The notes: generated by a model from the letters alone, not told the origin. A stretch of 64,000 nucleotides of DNA from Paludibacter sp. (GCF_009712605.1 NZ_WASO01000004.1:1-64000); one strand, 5' to 3'. Counted from the stretch's first letter, positions 1-8,738 are shown. Made by a program: numbers and translations.

Positions 1-432
1 GTTGTTATCAATCTGTCAAAGATATAATTCTGAAAGCAAATCACAACTAAACGAGGAGTGTCTTTAGGCCTTCTTCTGTTGTTATCAATCTGTCAAAGAT
101 ATAATTCTGAAAGCAAATCACAACACCATCATTTGCCTGAAGATATGCAGCTGTGTTGTTATCAATCTGTCAAAGATATAATTCTGAAAGCAAATCACAA
201 CACGCTCAAAGGTGTACTTTCGCTTGGCGACGTTGTTATCAATCTGTCAAAGATATAATTCTGAAAGCAAATCACAACCTCTCCAAATTCAGGAGAAGAT
301 AAAACGGAGTTGTTATCAATCTGTCAAAGATATAATTCTGAAAGCAAATCACAACACTCTCAACTAAAGGAGAAAAACAAAATAAGTTGTTATCAATCTG
401 TCAAAGATATAATTCTGAATTAACAATCACGA
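1..432. CRISPR. CRISPR array, 47-bp repeats, type II-C-like (array end)
   Basis: Five identical 47-bp repeats start at 1, 78, 155, 232 and 309. A sixth at 386 matches for 34 bases and then degenerates. The five spacers are each exactly 30 bp (48-77, 125-154, 202-231, 279-308, 356-385) and unrelated to one another. The repeat begins GTTGT and ends ACAAC, an inverted-repeat end pair. Repeats of 46-48 bp with 30-bp spacers are characteristic of Bacteroidota type II-C (Cas9) arrays, so the type is an inference from length and ends. The degenerate last repeat suggests that position 432 is the leader-distal end and that leader and cas genes lie left of the window. The first base of the window is the first base of a repeat, so the array probably continues leftwards. 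Transcription direction is not proven. Confidence 0.97.
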
Positions 433-460
433 GGACGTAAAGCCGCAAATTCAATCAAAT

Positions 461-2218
461 TCACAGCAATTTGACTATAGAATAGGTCTGTCCCGGAACC
501 GTCACTGTTACTGTGTTGTCCTTTTTCTGTAACTTCAACGCTTTACCAGCCAATACGGATGTTTTGGCATATTTCAACGGGAGATCGAAACGAGCTGTGG
601 CTTCTTTGCCCGAAGGATTCAAAATTACGAGCACGACATCCTTTTTGTTGGCACGGGCATATACAAACGGATAGGTTTTCGACTGCGCGAACAAGGGAAT
701 AAATTCGGCATAATTGGCAAGTGCCGGTTCGGTGTGTTTCAAGGCAATCAGTTTACGTGTTTTGTTCAACAACGAATTCGGATTCTTTTCTTCGTCTGCA
801 ACATTGGGTGCATTTTTCGCCGAATCAACAGGCAGGTACAGTTTTTCGGATGCAGCCGTCGAAAAGCCAAGATTTTTACCCGATGTCCATTGCATGGGTG
901 TACGTGCTCCGTTTCGGGGACGGTAAGCGCCTTCCACCTGTGGCCAGTCGGATAGCATTTGCTTCATGCCTATTTCGTTGCCATAATAAATAAATGGGAC
1001 ACCCGGCATGGTCAGGCCGAATGCGTAAATCATTTCCAGATCATCATCACTGCGGTTGTTTCCAAGACGCGCATTATCGTGATTGCCCAGCGGTAGGCTG
1101 ATATATCCTTTGCCTTTGGTCGGATTATACTGAACCATAAAGTTGTCAAGGAAATGTTTGATATCGCCCTTCCCCTCCACGTCAAAATAGCTGTGACCTT
1201 CGGAAACGCCGTTCAGAATACGCCAGCCCTCTTTTTGGAAAAGATCGTTGTAGCCGTCAAACCAATGGAAAAAGTCAGCATTGAAACAGCCATCGAGGGC
1301 ATCTAGCGGATACGACCATTCGGATACCGTGAAAGCATTCGGATACTCGTTTTTCAGCATAGCACGCACCTCTTTCCAGAATTTTTTGGTAGCATCTTCA
1401 TGCGTATTGAAAAACTGCTGGTTGCCCTGAATATTGGCAGTTTTGGCCAGTGCACCCGCCATGTCGGCACGAAAGCCGTCGGCTCCGAGAGCCATCCAGA
1501 AACGCACCACATTTTTCATCTCTTCGCGCATCGACATCACATCGGGATGATTGGTTGGTAATTGCCATTTGCAGGCAGTATCGGGCAATGCAAAGCCATA
1601 ATTGAGAGCCGGTTCGCAATAGTAAAAATTACGCATATACTGACCGTTGCGGGTACCGTACCCCTTTACAAACGAATCGAGATACCGGCGCGGAGGATTT
1701 GTCCAGATATTATCGGTCCAGATATACCAGTTTGTATAGCGATTTTTCTGCTGCTGAGCCGAAGCCTTAAACCACGGATGCTCCATCGACGTATAACTTG
1801 CCACAAAATCGAACAAGACATGAAGCCCTCTTTTATGCGCTTCGGCAAACAACGTTTTGGCATCGTCGTTGGTGCCGTAACGGGGCGCTACCTTATAGTA
1901 GTCGGAGATGTCGTATCCGGCATCACAAAATGGAGATTCAAAAAAAGGATTGAGCCAGATAGCGTCCACGCCAAGGCTTTTGATATAATCCAGCTTTTGG
2001 GTAATTCCTTGGAGATCGCCAATGCCATCGCCATCGGAATCGTAGAATGTTTGGGGATAAATTTGATAAAACACGGCATTTTTAGCCCAATCGGGACAAT
2101 CGGGAATGGTGTAATTACCCGTTATTTTATTCGCTTCCTGCGTCTGACTTTCGGCACGTTGAAATGAAAGCAGAGCAAGAAAAATAAAAACCACGATAAT
2201 AAGACCGTTATTTTTCAT
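461..2218 (-). CDS. Secreted GH13-family alpha-amylase-like glycosidase
   Basis: Predicted exported alpha-glucan or alpha-glucoside hydrolase or transglycosidase of family GH13. The start at 2218 is preferred over an ATG at 2275: it gives a clean signal peptide (hydrophobic residues 5-18, end near AESQ), and a promoter -7 box (2255-2262) lies inside the longer version. The barrel begins at NAVFYQIYP (residues 47-55). Region II GFRADM gives nucleophile D252, region III SEW gives acid/base E300, and region IV GNHD gives D381, so the catalytic triad is present. Region I is odd: the usual DxxxNH reads DFVASY (137-142), losing the conserved Asn and the subsite -1 His. It may therefore have unusual specificity. 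Start and promoter suggest it is monocistronic. The nearest named groups would be oligo-1,6-glucosidase or trehalose-synthase-like enzymes, but I cannot assign a subfamily. Confidence 0.9.
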   Translation of the reverse strand: MKNNGLIIVVFIFLALLSFQRAESQTQEANKITGNYTIPDCPDWAKNAVFYQIYPQTFYDSDGDGIGDLQGITQKLDYIKSLGVDAIWLNPFFESPFCDAGYDISDYYKVAPRYGTNDDAKTLFAEAHKRGLHVLFDFVASYTSMEHPWFKASAQQQKNRYTNWYIWTDNIWTNPPRRYLDSFVKGYGTRNGQYMRNFYYCEPALNYGFALPDTACKWQLPTNHPDVMSMREEMKNVVRFWMALGADGFRADMAGALAKTANIQGNQQFFNTHEDATKKFWKEVRAMLKNEYPNAFTVSEWSYPLDALDGCFNADFFHWFDGYNDLFQKEGWRILNGVSEGHSYFDVEGKGDIKHFLDNFMVQYNPTKGKGYISLPLGNHDNARLGNNRSDDDLEMIYAFGLTMPGVPFIYYGNEIGMKQMLSDWPQVEGAYRPRNGARTPMQWTSGKNLGFSTAASEKLYLPVDSAKNAPNVADEEKNPNSLLNKTRKLIALKHTEPALANYAEFIPLFAQSKTYPFVYARANKKDVVLVILNPSGKEATARFDLPLKYAKTSVLAGKALKLQKKDNTVTVTVPGQTYSIVKLL

Positions 2219-2254
2219 GAGTAAAAGATTAAAGTTATAACTGTAAGGAGGTTT

Positions 2255-2285
2255 CAAAGATACGACAACTTTCATAGTTGAACAA
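2255..2285 (-). promoter_or_regulatory. Predicted Bacteroidota promoter of the GH13 gene
   Basis: On the minus strand TATCTTTG (2262-2255) matches the phylum -7 consensus TAnnTTTG. TTG (2285-2283) lies 20 bases upstream, matching the -33 element spacing. Transcription would start near 2248, giving a leader of about 30 bases before the ATG at 2218. It would exclude the upstream ATG at 2275. Confidence 0.6.
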
Positions 2286-2344
2286 TAAAAAGCACTTTAC
2301 TTCTGTGTTTCTAAGGCATTAAGCCACACAAAAGCAAAGTGCTT
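2286..2344 (-). terminator. Rho-independent terminator after the tannase-family gene
   Basis: AAGCACTTT (2290-2298) pairs with AAAGTGCTT (2336-2344), and partial pairing extends inwards. On the minus strand the stem is followed by a T-rich run ending TTTTTATTG. It lies about 50 bases beyond the stop at 2393 and just upstream of the GH13 promoter, so it separates the two transcription units. Confidence 0.6.
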
Positions 2345-2392
2345 CTTGTTTCAAATATATACCGCTACCGTTGGGAATCGGTATCTAAAAAT

Positions 2393-4132
2393 TTATTTTT
2401 CGGCGCTGACGTACGATGAAACCTGATCGGCAGGTCCGCCAACGTATTTCGGATAGTTGGGATAAGAGCACAATAAATAACCTGCACCTTGTTGTTTCGG
2501 GCTGATTCGCCCTTTCGTATCCACCATTAATGTTTTAGCCGGAGCTTGTTTCTTTTCAACCCAGTTTACGAGCATATCCATATTATCATCACCATTGGGA
2601 GACGGAATATTCTTCACCTCTACAGGTTTACCTTCTCCATTCATCTTATAACTGCGTCCCGACAAACCATGGCCTGCCTGTGGCACTACATACAAACGGG
2701 CAAATTTATCGATTGTAGGACGTCCCATCTTGTCGAGCAACGACTGATAATAATCGAGCTGAGCACCCGGCGACGCAATGTTGTCCATCGTGCCAATGGT
2801 AAGAATCATTTTACCACCGTTTTTATAGAAAGTCGAGAGATCGGGATTGGTAGAATCGAGCCATTCCGAGAGCAATTTGCGACGGTCATTCCATTTTCCA
2901 CCTTCCACATAATCGAGCGGATTGGCCTTTATATCCTGCATCAAAAATCCGGTTACACCCAGCGTGCCCATAAAGTTATGCATCGGAGCGTTTTCGGCAG
3001 CTCCCTCCTGACCTTTATAACGACGACCATCAATCATACCAAAACCATCGGGTTCAATCGTGGGCAACCACATGCCAAAGCTTTTTACGCCGTTAGCCAA
3101 AGGAGTAGCAAACTTATAGTTGCTGTATTCAAACTCCATTGTTTTAATTTGCTCGTCGGTAAGTTTAGCCGAAGCGGATTTATCAGACGGATCGGGATCT
3201 GTATTGTTCGGGGCACGCAAAGCTGCCCAGGGATCTTTCGGGCCAATGCCATCGTTTACGTTGAAAATAGCACGGGCAGCCATGTAGTTGTTGATAATGC
3301 CGTCGGAAAGGCCATCAAGGGCATCACACTGACGGAGGAATTCGGCACGAATGGCGTTCACTTTGGCAGGAGTCACCCAGTTTTTTGCCGGTATTTCCTG
3401 AATGCGGATCAATTCGGGAGCCAACATCAGGCTAGAGAAGTTGACAATGGGCACGTTCGCAATAATTCCGTTATAATCTTTCGGGTAACGTTGTGCTACA
3501 GTCAGAGCTTCGAGGCCTCCGTGCGAAGTTCCCACATAGTAGTTGTAAGCAGGACGTTTTCCGTATAATCTTTCCATAATCACCATAGCGGCATCATGCG
3601 TCTTTTTCATCTGCATGTATCCCATGTTTTTGATCGCCTCATCGTTCATGGCCCATTCATCACCCGGAGTTGGACCCGAAGCCAATGGTTTTTGTTGTGC
3701 GCCGCCGAAGCCCATACCACCAGCCTGGTGTCCGGAATCACTTCCATAAAGCGCAAATCCCTTATTGATCAACGGATTTCTACCTTCTCGTACGGTAATG
3801 GTTCCATTCATACCTCCACCACCGGCCTGCATGGCATGTTGTGTCCAGCTGGCAGGAAGAAGCACCCGAAAATTAATCGGCCAGCCTTGCGGATCGACCG
3901 GGAATATGGAACCTTCTACTACTGCATAAGCCGAAGTAGTTTCAGTGGCTTCGATCCAGCGTGGCTCATACAGTTTTACCGACCCTACCGGTTCTCCTAT
4001 CTGAGAAGGAGCTATGGAGGTGCCGACTTTTTTCAAATCGGCTTTTGTGATGGAAATAGCCTTGTTCTGTGCAAAAGCCATATTCCCAATCAAAAGAAAC
4101 GATACAAGAATAATACTACCTATTTTTCTCAT
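2393..4132 (-). CDS. Secreted tannase/feruloyl esterase family hydrolase
   Basis: Predicted exported serine esterase of the tannase/feruloyl esterase family (PF07519-like), which releases gallic or hydroxycinnamic acids from esters. The start at 4132 gives a signal peptide ending near MAFAQ; an in-frame ATG at 4213 would add 27 residues with no signal-like character. The nucleophile elbow is GTSHGG with Ser203 (family GxSxGG). CDALDGLSDGII (269-280) matches the family calcium-binding loop. A late GHGLSG could supply the catalytic His. The length of 579 residues fits the family. It sits between GH51 and GH13 genes in the same direction, with a terminator behind it, suggesting a role with arabinose-bearing esterified cell-wall glycans. 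The exact substrate cannot be read from sequence. Confidence 0.85.
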   Translation of the reverse strand: MRKIGSIILVSFLLIGNMAFAQNKAISITKADLKKVGTSIAPSQIGEPVGSVKLYEPRWIEATETTSAYAVVEGSIFPVDPQGWPINFRVLLPASWTQHAMQAGGGGMNGTITVREGRNPLINKGFALYGSDSGHQAGGMGFGGAQQKPLASGPTPGDEWAMNDEAIKNMGYMQMKKTHDAAMVIMERLYGKRPAYNYYVGTSHGGLEALTVAQRYPKDYNGIIANVPIVNFSSLMLAPELIRIQEIPAKNWVTPAKVNAIRAEFLRQCDALDGLSDGIINNYMAARAIFNVNDGIGPKDPWAALRAPNNTDPDPSDKSASAKLTDEQIKTMEFEYSNYKFATPLANGVKSFGMWLPTIEPDGFGMIDGRRYKGQEGAAENAPMHNFMGTLGVTGFLMQDIKANPLDYVEGGKWNDRRKLLSEWLDSTNPDLSTFYKNGGKMILTIGTMDNIASPGAQLDYYQSLLDKMGRPTIDKFARLYVVPQAGHGLSGRSYKMNGEGKPVEVKNIPSPNGDDNMDMLVNWVEKKQAPAKTLMVDTKGRISPKQQGAGYLLCSYPNYPKYVGGPADQVSSYVSAEK

Positions 4133-4276
4133 GTTTTTAAGATTAATACCGGATGAAAGCCGCATGATAAAATTCATCCTTATGCATAAAAAACGAATCA
4201 TGCTCGTCCGCATTGATAATCAAACATCAACACGCAAATCATTTATTTACTTAATAGATTAAAATTAAATCAATTG

Positions 4277-4284
4277 CAAATATA
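4277..4284 (-). promoter_or_regulatory. Possible -7 element upstream of the tannase-family gene
   Basis: TATATTTG on the minus strand fits TAnnTTTG, but no TTG lies at the usual spacing upstream. The leader would be about 140 bases. Confidence 0.3.
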
Positions 4285-4321
4285 CAATTTTACAATCGTT
4301 TTTTGGAGGCCTTTAAACACT

Positions 4322-4355
4322 ATAACAGGACAGCATATTGCTTGCCGTCCTGTTA
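4322..4355. terminator. Hairpin after the GH51 gene, possible terminator
   Basis: AACAGGAC (4324-4331) pairs with GTCCTGTT (4347-4354) around a 15-base loop, extended by one T-A pair. It lies 30 bases past the GH51 stop. There is no T-run on the exit side, so termination is uncertain. Confidence 0.35.
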
Positions 4356-4384
4356 AAAACAATATTCAAACACGAATAACCCTT

Positions 4385-6520
4385 CTACTTTTGAATCTTA
4401 AGTTGCAGAATATTGACCGAATAAGGAGCCAGTTTCTGCGAAAACGTCGTCCCGATTCCCTTGATAGCGAATGTAGCAGGCACAATCTTCTGTGGCTCAG
4501 TGATGGTATTGGTATCTTCTGGTTTTGAACCCTTAATCACCACCATCGTTGCTTTCTTATCCACTTTCGCCAACCCTTTCAGATTGATTTCCACCGGCTG
4601 TATTTTACCCGAGGCATTCACCACTTTCAGATAGATCGTTCCGGTTTTATCATCCTGCGTAGCCGAGTAAAATATGACAGGCACCGGAGCCGGTTTGGTT
4701 CCGTTAATGCTGTCCCTTTTAGACAACGGAGGATTCTGAGTAGGAATATTAATCGCTGTCGTCGGTACGATTTTATTGCCAAGATATTCGCTGAATGCTT
4801 TCTGAACGTAATAAGACGGCGACCCGAAAGCGCTCAGAGCATTGTAACCAATCAGGTCGGAATCCCACTGCCAGGCTTTGGGTGCGGTAGCTGTAGCCGT
4901 ATTTACATTGACAAACAGCGGTGCATAACACGACATAATCACATGATCGGAGTTGCGCTCCATACCTGTCATCCAGGCAGCATCGCCCAACGCAGCATGC
5001 AGGTTAGTGGTAGGGGCACCTTCGCGCGTAGCCCATTCGCCCACAAAAATTTTAGAACTGTTACGGTCGTATTTATCGTATTGAGATGCATTGGCAAACA
5101 TCTCCCAAGAAGAGCGATAGTAGTGCTCGTCCATAACATCCGGCTTTTTGCCGGTCACTTTCAGATCGGGGTTCTGCGTATCGGTAATGGTCGAGATGCA
5201 GGTCAGTTGCGAATATTTTTTCTCGATAGCTTCGCGGAACTGTTTGAAACGTCCGTCGTAACTGTTGGTACGGTCGAACCAATCTTCGTTACCAATTTCC
5301 ACGTAGGTAAGCTTAAATGGCTCAGGATGTCCGTCGGCAACACGTTTAGCTCCCCAATAAGTCGATTTGTCACCTATAACATATTCAATTTCATCCAACG
5401 CATCTTCCACGTAAGGTTTGAGCAACGGCCCGGGATCCACATGGTCTCCGTTGAGCGAATATCCGGCATACACACCCAGAATAGGTTCTGCACCAATTTC
5501 TTCACACCACATCAGAAATTCATAAAGTCCCATGCCGTCGGTGGGTCGGTAACCCCATGAACCTTTATGGCCCGGACGGTTATCAATAGGTCCCAACGTC
5601 GTTTTCCAGGGAAAAGCATTCTCAAAGTCGGGCCCTTCAAGAAAATTACCGCCCGGAAAACGCAGAAATTTCGGTTTCATATCCACCATCATTTGCATCA
5701 GGTCGATGCGGTTACCGTTCGGACGGTTATTGTAGGTTGGAGGGAACAACGACACTAAGTTGAAATAGTAGAGACCAGTACGATCAGTCGAGATCACAAA
5801 ACGGGCATCGGCGGTAGGTTCCACATTTGCAGCGGTGGTCAATGTCACCTCGTATTTTTTCCAGAAAGTGCTTTTTTCAAGCGTAACGGTTCCCGTTGCA
5901 TACACTGTTTTGCCATCATTACTCTCAATGGTAACGTTTATCGGACCGGCGGTATTATTTTCAATAACGGGAGCCGGGGTGGCATTCTGTGGTCTTGCCG
6001 GCATACCCGGGCGGCGAGGAAACTGCATACTACCGGTACCTTTCATGTAAAATGAAGCTTTGTAAGTAGTCGACGGCTTAACAGGAATGCCCCAGTAGCC
6101 TTCGTTGGCAACCCCTACCCGACTGCCGCCTTTGGCTACGGTAAGTCGCAAGCAAGTGGTAAGAGCTGTATTGATGGAATGCCTTCTTTCGTCGAAAGGA
6201 ACGTTATCGGGGTCAGCTGCAATCAATTTGATAGAAGCTCTTGAAGCGGTATCTTGTTGAACCAAACTCCATCCTTCCGGTTTGGTTTTGTTGTCTTTGA
6301 AAATGCGGTTGCGAATCAATTCGCCATACAAACCGCCGTCGTATGAGTGGTTGATCTCTTCGGTCATCAGTCCGTAAAGCATCGGACTTACATTGGCGCC
6401 GGGCTGGGTGAAGTCCAGAGTTAATTTGGTTTTCTGAGCCGAGACAATGGGGCACAGTAACAACATTGCTCCCATTGATAAACAACAAAGAAAAACCTTC
6501 GTAGAAGTTAGTTTTTTCAT
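4385..6520 (-). CDS. Secreted alpha-L-arabinofuranosidase, GH51
   Basis: Retaining alpha-L-arabinofuranosidase that removes arabinose side chains from arabinan, arabinoxylan or arabinogalactan. It has a signal peptide (residues 1-28, ending VSAQ). Residues about 85-260 form a carbohydrate-binding-like beta domain carrying a proline-rich insert at about 163-192. The catalytic barrel starts near FLRFPGGN (286-292). EIGNED gives acid/base E412 and FVGEWA gives nucleophile E495. A C-terminal beta domain (about 590-711) matches the alpha-L-AF C-terminal type. The 711 residues are long for GH51, as is common in secreted Bacteroidota members. It is the first of three same-strand hydrolase genes. No clear promoter box was found in front of it. 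Confidence 0.92.
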   Translation of the reverse strand: MKKLTSTKVFLCCLSMGAMLLLCPIVSAQKTKLTLDFTQPGANVSPMLYGLMTEEINHSYDGGLYGELIRNRIFKDNKTKPEGWSLVQQDTASRASIKLIAADPDNVPFDERRHSINTALTTCLRLTVAKGGSRVGVANEGYWGIPVKPSTTYKASFYMKGTGSMQFPRRPGMPARPQNATPAPVIENNTAGPINVTIESNDGKTVYATGTVTLEKSTFWKKYEVTLTTAANVEPTADARFVISTDRTGLYYFNLVSLFPPTYNNRPNGNRIDLMQMMVDMKPKFLRFPGGNFLEGPDFENAFPWKTTLGPIDNRPGHKGSWGYRPTDGMGLYEFLMWCEEIGAEPILGVYAGYSLNGDHVDPGPLLKPYVEDALDEIEYVIGDKSTYWGAKRVADGHPEPFKLTYVEIGNEDWFDRTNSYDGRFKQFREAIEKKYSQLTCISTITDTQNPDLKVTGKKPDVMDEHYYRSSWEMFANASQYDKYDRNSSKIFVGEWATREGAPTTNLHAALGDAAWMTGMERNSDHVIMSCYAPLFVNVNTATATAPKAWQWDSDLIGYNALSAFGSPSYYVQKAFSEYLGNKIVPTTAINIPTQNPPLSKRDSINGTKPAPVPVIFYSATQDDKTGTIYLKVVNASGKIQPVEINLKGLAKVDKKATMVVIKGSKPEDTNTITEPQKIVPATFAIKGIGTTFSQKLAPYSVNILQLKIQK

Positions 6521-7147
6521 GGAAATATAGGTTTAACAGATAATAAAATCAAAACGGGAAAATAAAAACAAAAATTTAGACTACAAATGAGATAATCGGT
6601 TTAAAAACAACCCCGTTTTTTTATCAGTTAGAACTTATATTCGCTGTGGCAATTAATCCGACACGTAATAGCGTATTTATAACATCAATTTAGCCATACG
6701 AAAAAGAACTTATCCACTTAAAACTCAATTTTACAAGAACAATGAGTAAATTTTTGTCTATCTCAGTTCGAAATATTGAGTCTTATCTATAAATTTGTGT
6801 TTTCCACCCGTAGTGCAATTGTGGTAAATGTTATAAGTAGCGGTATATTAAATGACTCACATTGTAATCTTATCTAACCCCTCCGCTTCGCTCGTCCCCT
6901 TTATCCAAAGGGGACACACTGTCGCGAAGGTTGAACTGTATTTTAGGATCTATTGCTAAGATAGCAGATTAGTCTTCCCTTCAGATGAAGGGAAGTACCC
7001 GGAACGGGGGTAGGGTTTGATAAGTGGATTGATTTTTGAATAATATATACGCTTGTAATGTAGCGCTTTAATACATTACAAACTTATTTGTGTCTAAATG
7101 CACTACGGGTATTTTCAATGAAAAAATAATCTTCAAAAACACTGTTT
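6521..7147. other. Gene-free region with nested inverted repeats
   Basis: No credible ORF lies in these 627 bases. It separates the divergent GH51 gene and the small gene at 7148. The left 280 bases are AT-rich with no clear promoter box. The right part holds the inverted-repeat-bounded element described separately. Confidence 0.7.
6805..7111. repeat. MITE-like element bounded by 12-13-bp inverted repeats
   Basis: ACCCGTAGTGCA at 6806-6817 is repeated inverted as TGCACTACGGGT at 7099-7110. TTTTC flanks both sides (6800-6804 and 7112-7116), compatible with a 5-bp target duplication. Inside are further palindromes: CCCCTTT/AAAGGGG at about 6896-6913, and CTTCCCTTC/GAAGGGAAG at 6973-6994 with a 4-base loop. 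A second nested pair (CTTATCTAACCC near 6869, GGGTTTGATAAG near 7013) also faces inwards. No transposase is encoded. A non-autonomous insertion is an inference. Confidence 0.45.
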
Positions 7148-7573
7148 ATGCACCTACAGAATCAACATCTTTTATCGGAACCGGGCAAGTGGTTGACACA
7201 ATCGGAATTTACGGATGCTGACGGTCGAATCTCAAAAGCATCGGGAGAAACCCACATTTTGATTAAAGGCAGCGAACTGAAAAATAACAGCTGGATAGAT
7301 CTTAACGGAAAGAAACTTTCGAACGACTATACCATTACCCAAATCAACGAGCGATTATACGAATACGTCTCGAAGAATCCTGCCTTAGGCCTGCAACGAG
7401 GGACTTTCAATATCGACCGTAACCGTATCTATTCGAAATTCGTCATCGAAAATACCGCATTCAACGGGTTTGAGGTTATTGTGCGCCGGGGTAACTGTTG
7501 CTACAGCGAAGGAGCATTATACGATGGTGATTCGCTGGTTAACATCTGGACCTGTGTAATGGAAAAAGCCTGA
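7148..7573 (+). CDS. Hypothetical protein, 141 residues
   Basis: I do not recognise a family. There is no signal peptide or membrane segment. The pattern of alternating strands (SGETHILIKGSEL, KFVIENTAFNGFEVIV) suggests an all-beta fold, perhaps calycin- or lipocalin-like, but this is only an impression. Two adjacent cysteines occur at NCCYSEG near residue 117. It ends 5 bases before the GNAT gene at 7579, so the two are probably co-transcribed. The ATG at 7148 is the only reasonable start and no Shine-Dalgarno sequence precedes it. Confidence 0.75.
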   Translation: MHLQNQHLLSEPGKWLTQSEFTDADGRISKASGETHILIKGSELKNNSWIDLNGKKLSNDYTITQINERLYEYVSKNPALGLQRGTFNIDRNRIYSKFVIENTAFNGFEVIVRRGNCCYSEGALYDGDSLVNIWTCVMEKA

Positions 7574-7578
7574 AACTT

Positions 7579-8067
7579 ATGACCATTCAATATACTTCTT
7601 TTGCCTATACTGAATCCTATTGCCAGGCTGTTGACGCTGTGGCTCGTGAAAGAAAATACCTGGGCTCGACCGAAGGTTTTCCCCTCGATGCTTCGTTTTC
7701 CTATGCCAAAGCTATCATTGAGAATAATCTGGCGCAATATTTTGCTATAGACAACAATCAGGTGGTGGGTTGGTGCGATATCATCCCGAAGAGTTACGAA
7801 GGATTACGCCATGTTGGGGTATTGGGCATGGGCATTCTGCCGGAATACAGAGGAAAAGGGTTGGGGACATTGCTCCTACAAAAAACAATCGAACACGCCC
7901 GCAACATCAATCATCTTGAAAAAATCGAGTTGGACGTATTCGAATCAAATAGCTCTGCCATTGCCTTGTACCAAAAGTTCGGCTTCGAGGTGGAAGGCAA
8001 AAGAGAAAACGGAAGAAAACTGGACGGTGCGTACGACACCATTTTGCTAATGCGAAAGTTTATTTGA
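7579..8067 (+). CDS. GNAT-family N-acetyltransferase
   Basis: Acetyl-CoA-dependent N-acetyltransferase of the GNAT fold; the substrate is unknown. The acetyl-CoA-binding motif A is plain: GILPEYRGKGLGTLLL around residues 84-99, with the R/QxxGxG/A signature read as YRGKGLG. It is followed by a helix and the typical C-terminal strand ELDVFESNSSAIALYQKFGFEVEGKR. The 162-residue length is normal. It is translated just after the hypothetical gene at 7148 and ends 9 bases from the converging cytidylate-kinase-like gene. The early segment TESYCQAVDAVARERKYLGSTE resembles the N-terminal helices of RimI/ribosomal-type acetyltransferases, but no specific target can be assigned. Confidence 0.9.
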   Translation: MTIQYTSFAYTESYCQAVDAVARERKYLGSTEGFPLDASFSYAKAIIENNLAQYFAIDNNQVVGWCDIIPKSYEGLRHVGVLGMGILPEYRGKGLGTLLLQKTIEHARNINHLEKIELDVFESNSSAIALYQKFGFEVEGKRENGRKLDGAYDTILLMRKFI

Positions 8068-8076
8068 TCAGATTTT

Positions 8077-8730
8077 TCATTCTTCGCACACTTCACACGT
8101 TTTCTTGGCGATAATTTTTTCCACCACACGGATAATTCCTTCAGTGCACTCTTCCACGCCAAGAATATCTGTCCGCACGGAAAGATCATATTTTGTTGCA
8201 TCCATCCATATCTGACCGGTAAACTGATGCACATATTCCGATCTCTTTTTGTCGCTTTCCTGAATCATTTTCTGAGCTCGCGTTTCGGACACACTGCAAT
8301 CTTCACACAAACGTTGAATCCGGAACGGAGTAGCGGCATGCAGAAAAATGCTTATATGATTAGGATGGTTGCGCAAAATAAACGAACCACACCTTCCCAT
8401 TATCACTGCCGAACGCTCGGTTGCCAAACGTTCGATCACTTCCTTTTCGGCGACAAACAACTCCTTATCGGTGGGAGGCAAAGGTTGGTGTTCTATCCGG
8501 TCGGGAGTGCGGGTAATCGATTGCAAGAAAGTCTGCCAGGCTGTGATGATTTTTTCGTCACGGTGAGCTATATCTCTTTCATGCAGGGATAATTTCTGCG
8601 CCGTCTGGGAAATTATATCGCGATCGGCATACGATATACCGAAATGACTGGCAAGCGCTTCGCCGATATAAGCTCCTCCGCACCCGAGCTGACGGCTAAT
8701 GGTGATGATTAAAGGCATGTTCTGTGACAT
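8077..8730 (-). CDS. Cytidylate kinase-like family protein
   Basis: A P-loop protein of the cytidylate kinase-like family (PF13189-like), often annotated as a second CMK-like kinase in Bacteroidota. The P-loop region reads ISRQLGCGGAYIGEALA (residues 11-27), followed by YADRDIIS, typical of nucleotide kinases. A lid-type basic segment (SDKKRSEYVHQFTG) lies at about 158-171. The C-terminus is cysteine-rich (CEVCEE). The length is 217 residues. Its nucleoside substrate is not evident, and it is not canonical cmk. It converges with the GNAT gene. Unusually for this phylum it has a good Shine-Dalgarno sequence. Confidence 0.85.
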   Translation of the reverse strand: MSQNMPLIITISRQLGCGGAYIGEALASHFGISYADRDIISQTAQKLSLHERDIAHRDEKIITAWQTFLQSITRTPDRIEHQPLPPTDKELFVAEKEVIERLATERSAVIMGRCGSFILRNHPNHISIFLHAATPFRIQRLCEDCSVSETRAQKMIQESDKKRSEYVHQFTGQIWMDATKYDLSVRTDILGVEECTEGIIRVVEKIIAKKTCEVCEE

Positions 8731-8738
8731 AATCTAGT

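Noticed and set aside
58-258. Plus-strand 66-codon ORF over the CRISPR array
   Set aside because: It reads through repeats and spacers, so it is an accident of the array.
1562-2167. 201-codon ORF antisense to the GH13 gene
   Set aside because: It mirrors an evident glycosidase gene on the other strand; no independent protein features.
2219-2275. Longer start for the GH13 gene at 2275
   Set aside because: The promoter -7 box lies between the two starts and the signal peptide begins at 2218.
2546-3568. 340-codon ORF antisense to the tannase-family gene
   Set aside because: It is the shadow of a well-supported hydrolase gene; it reads no known domain.
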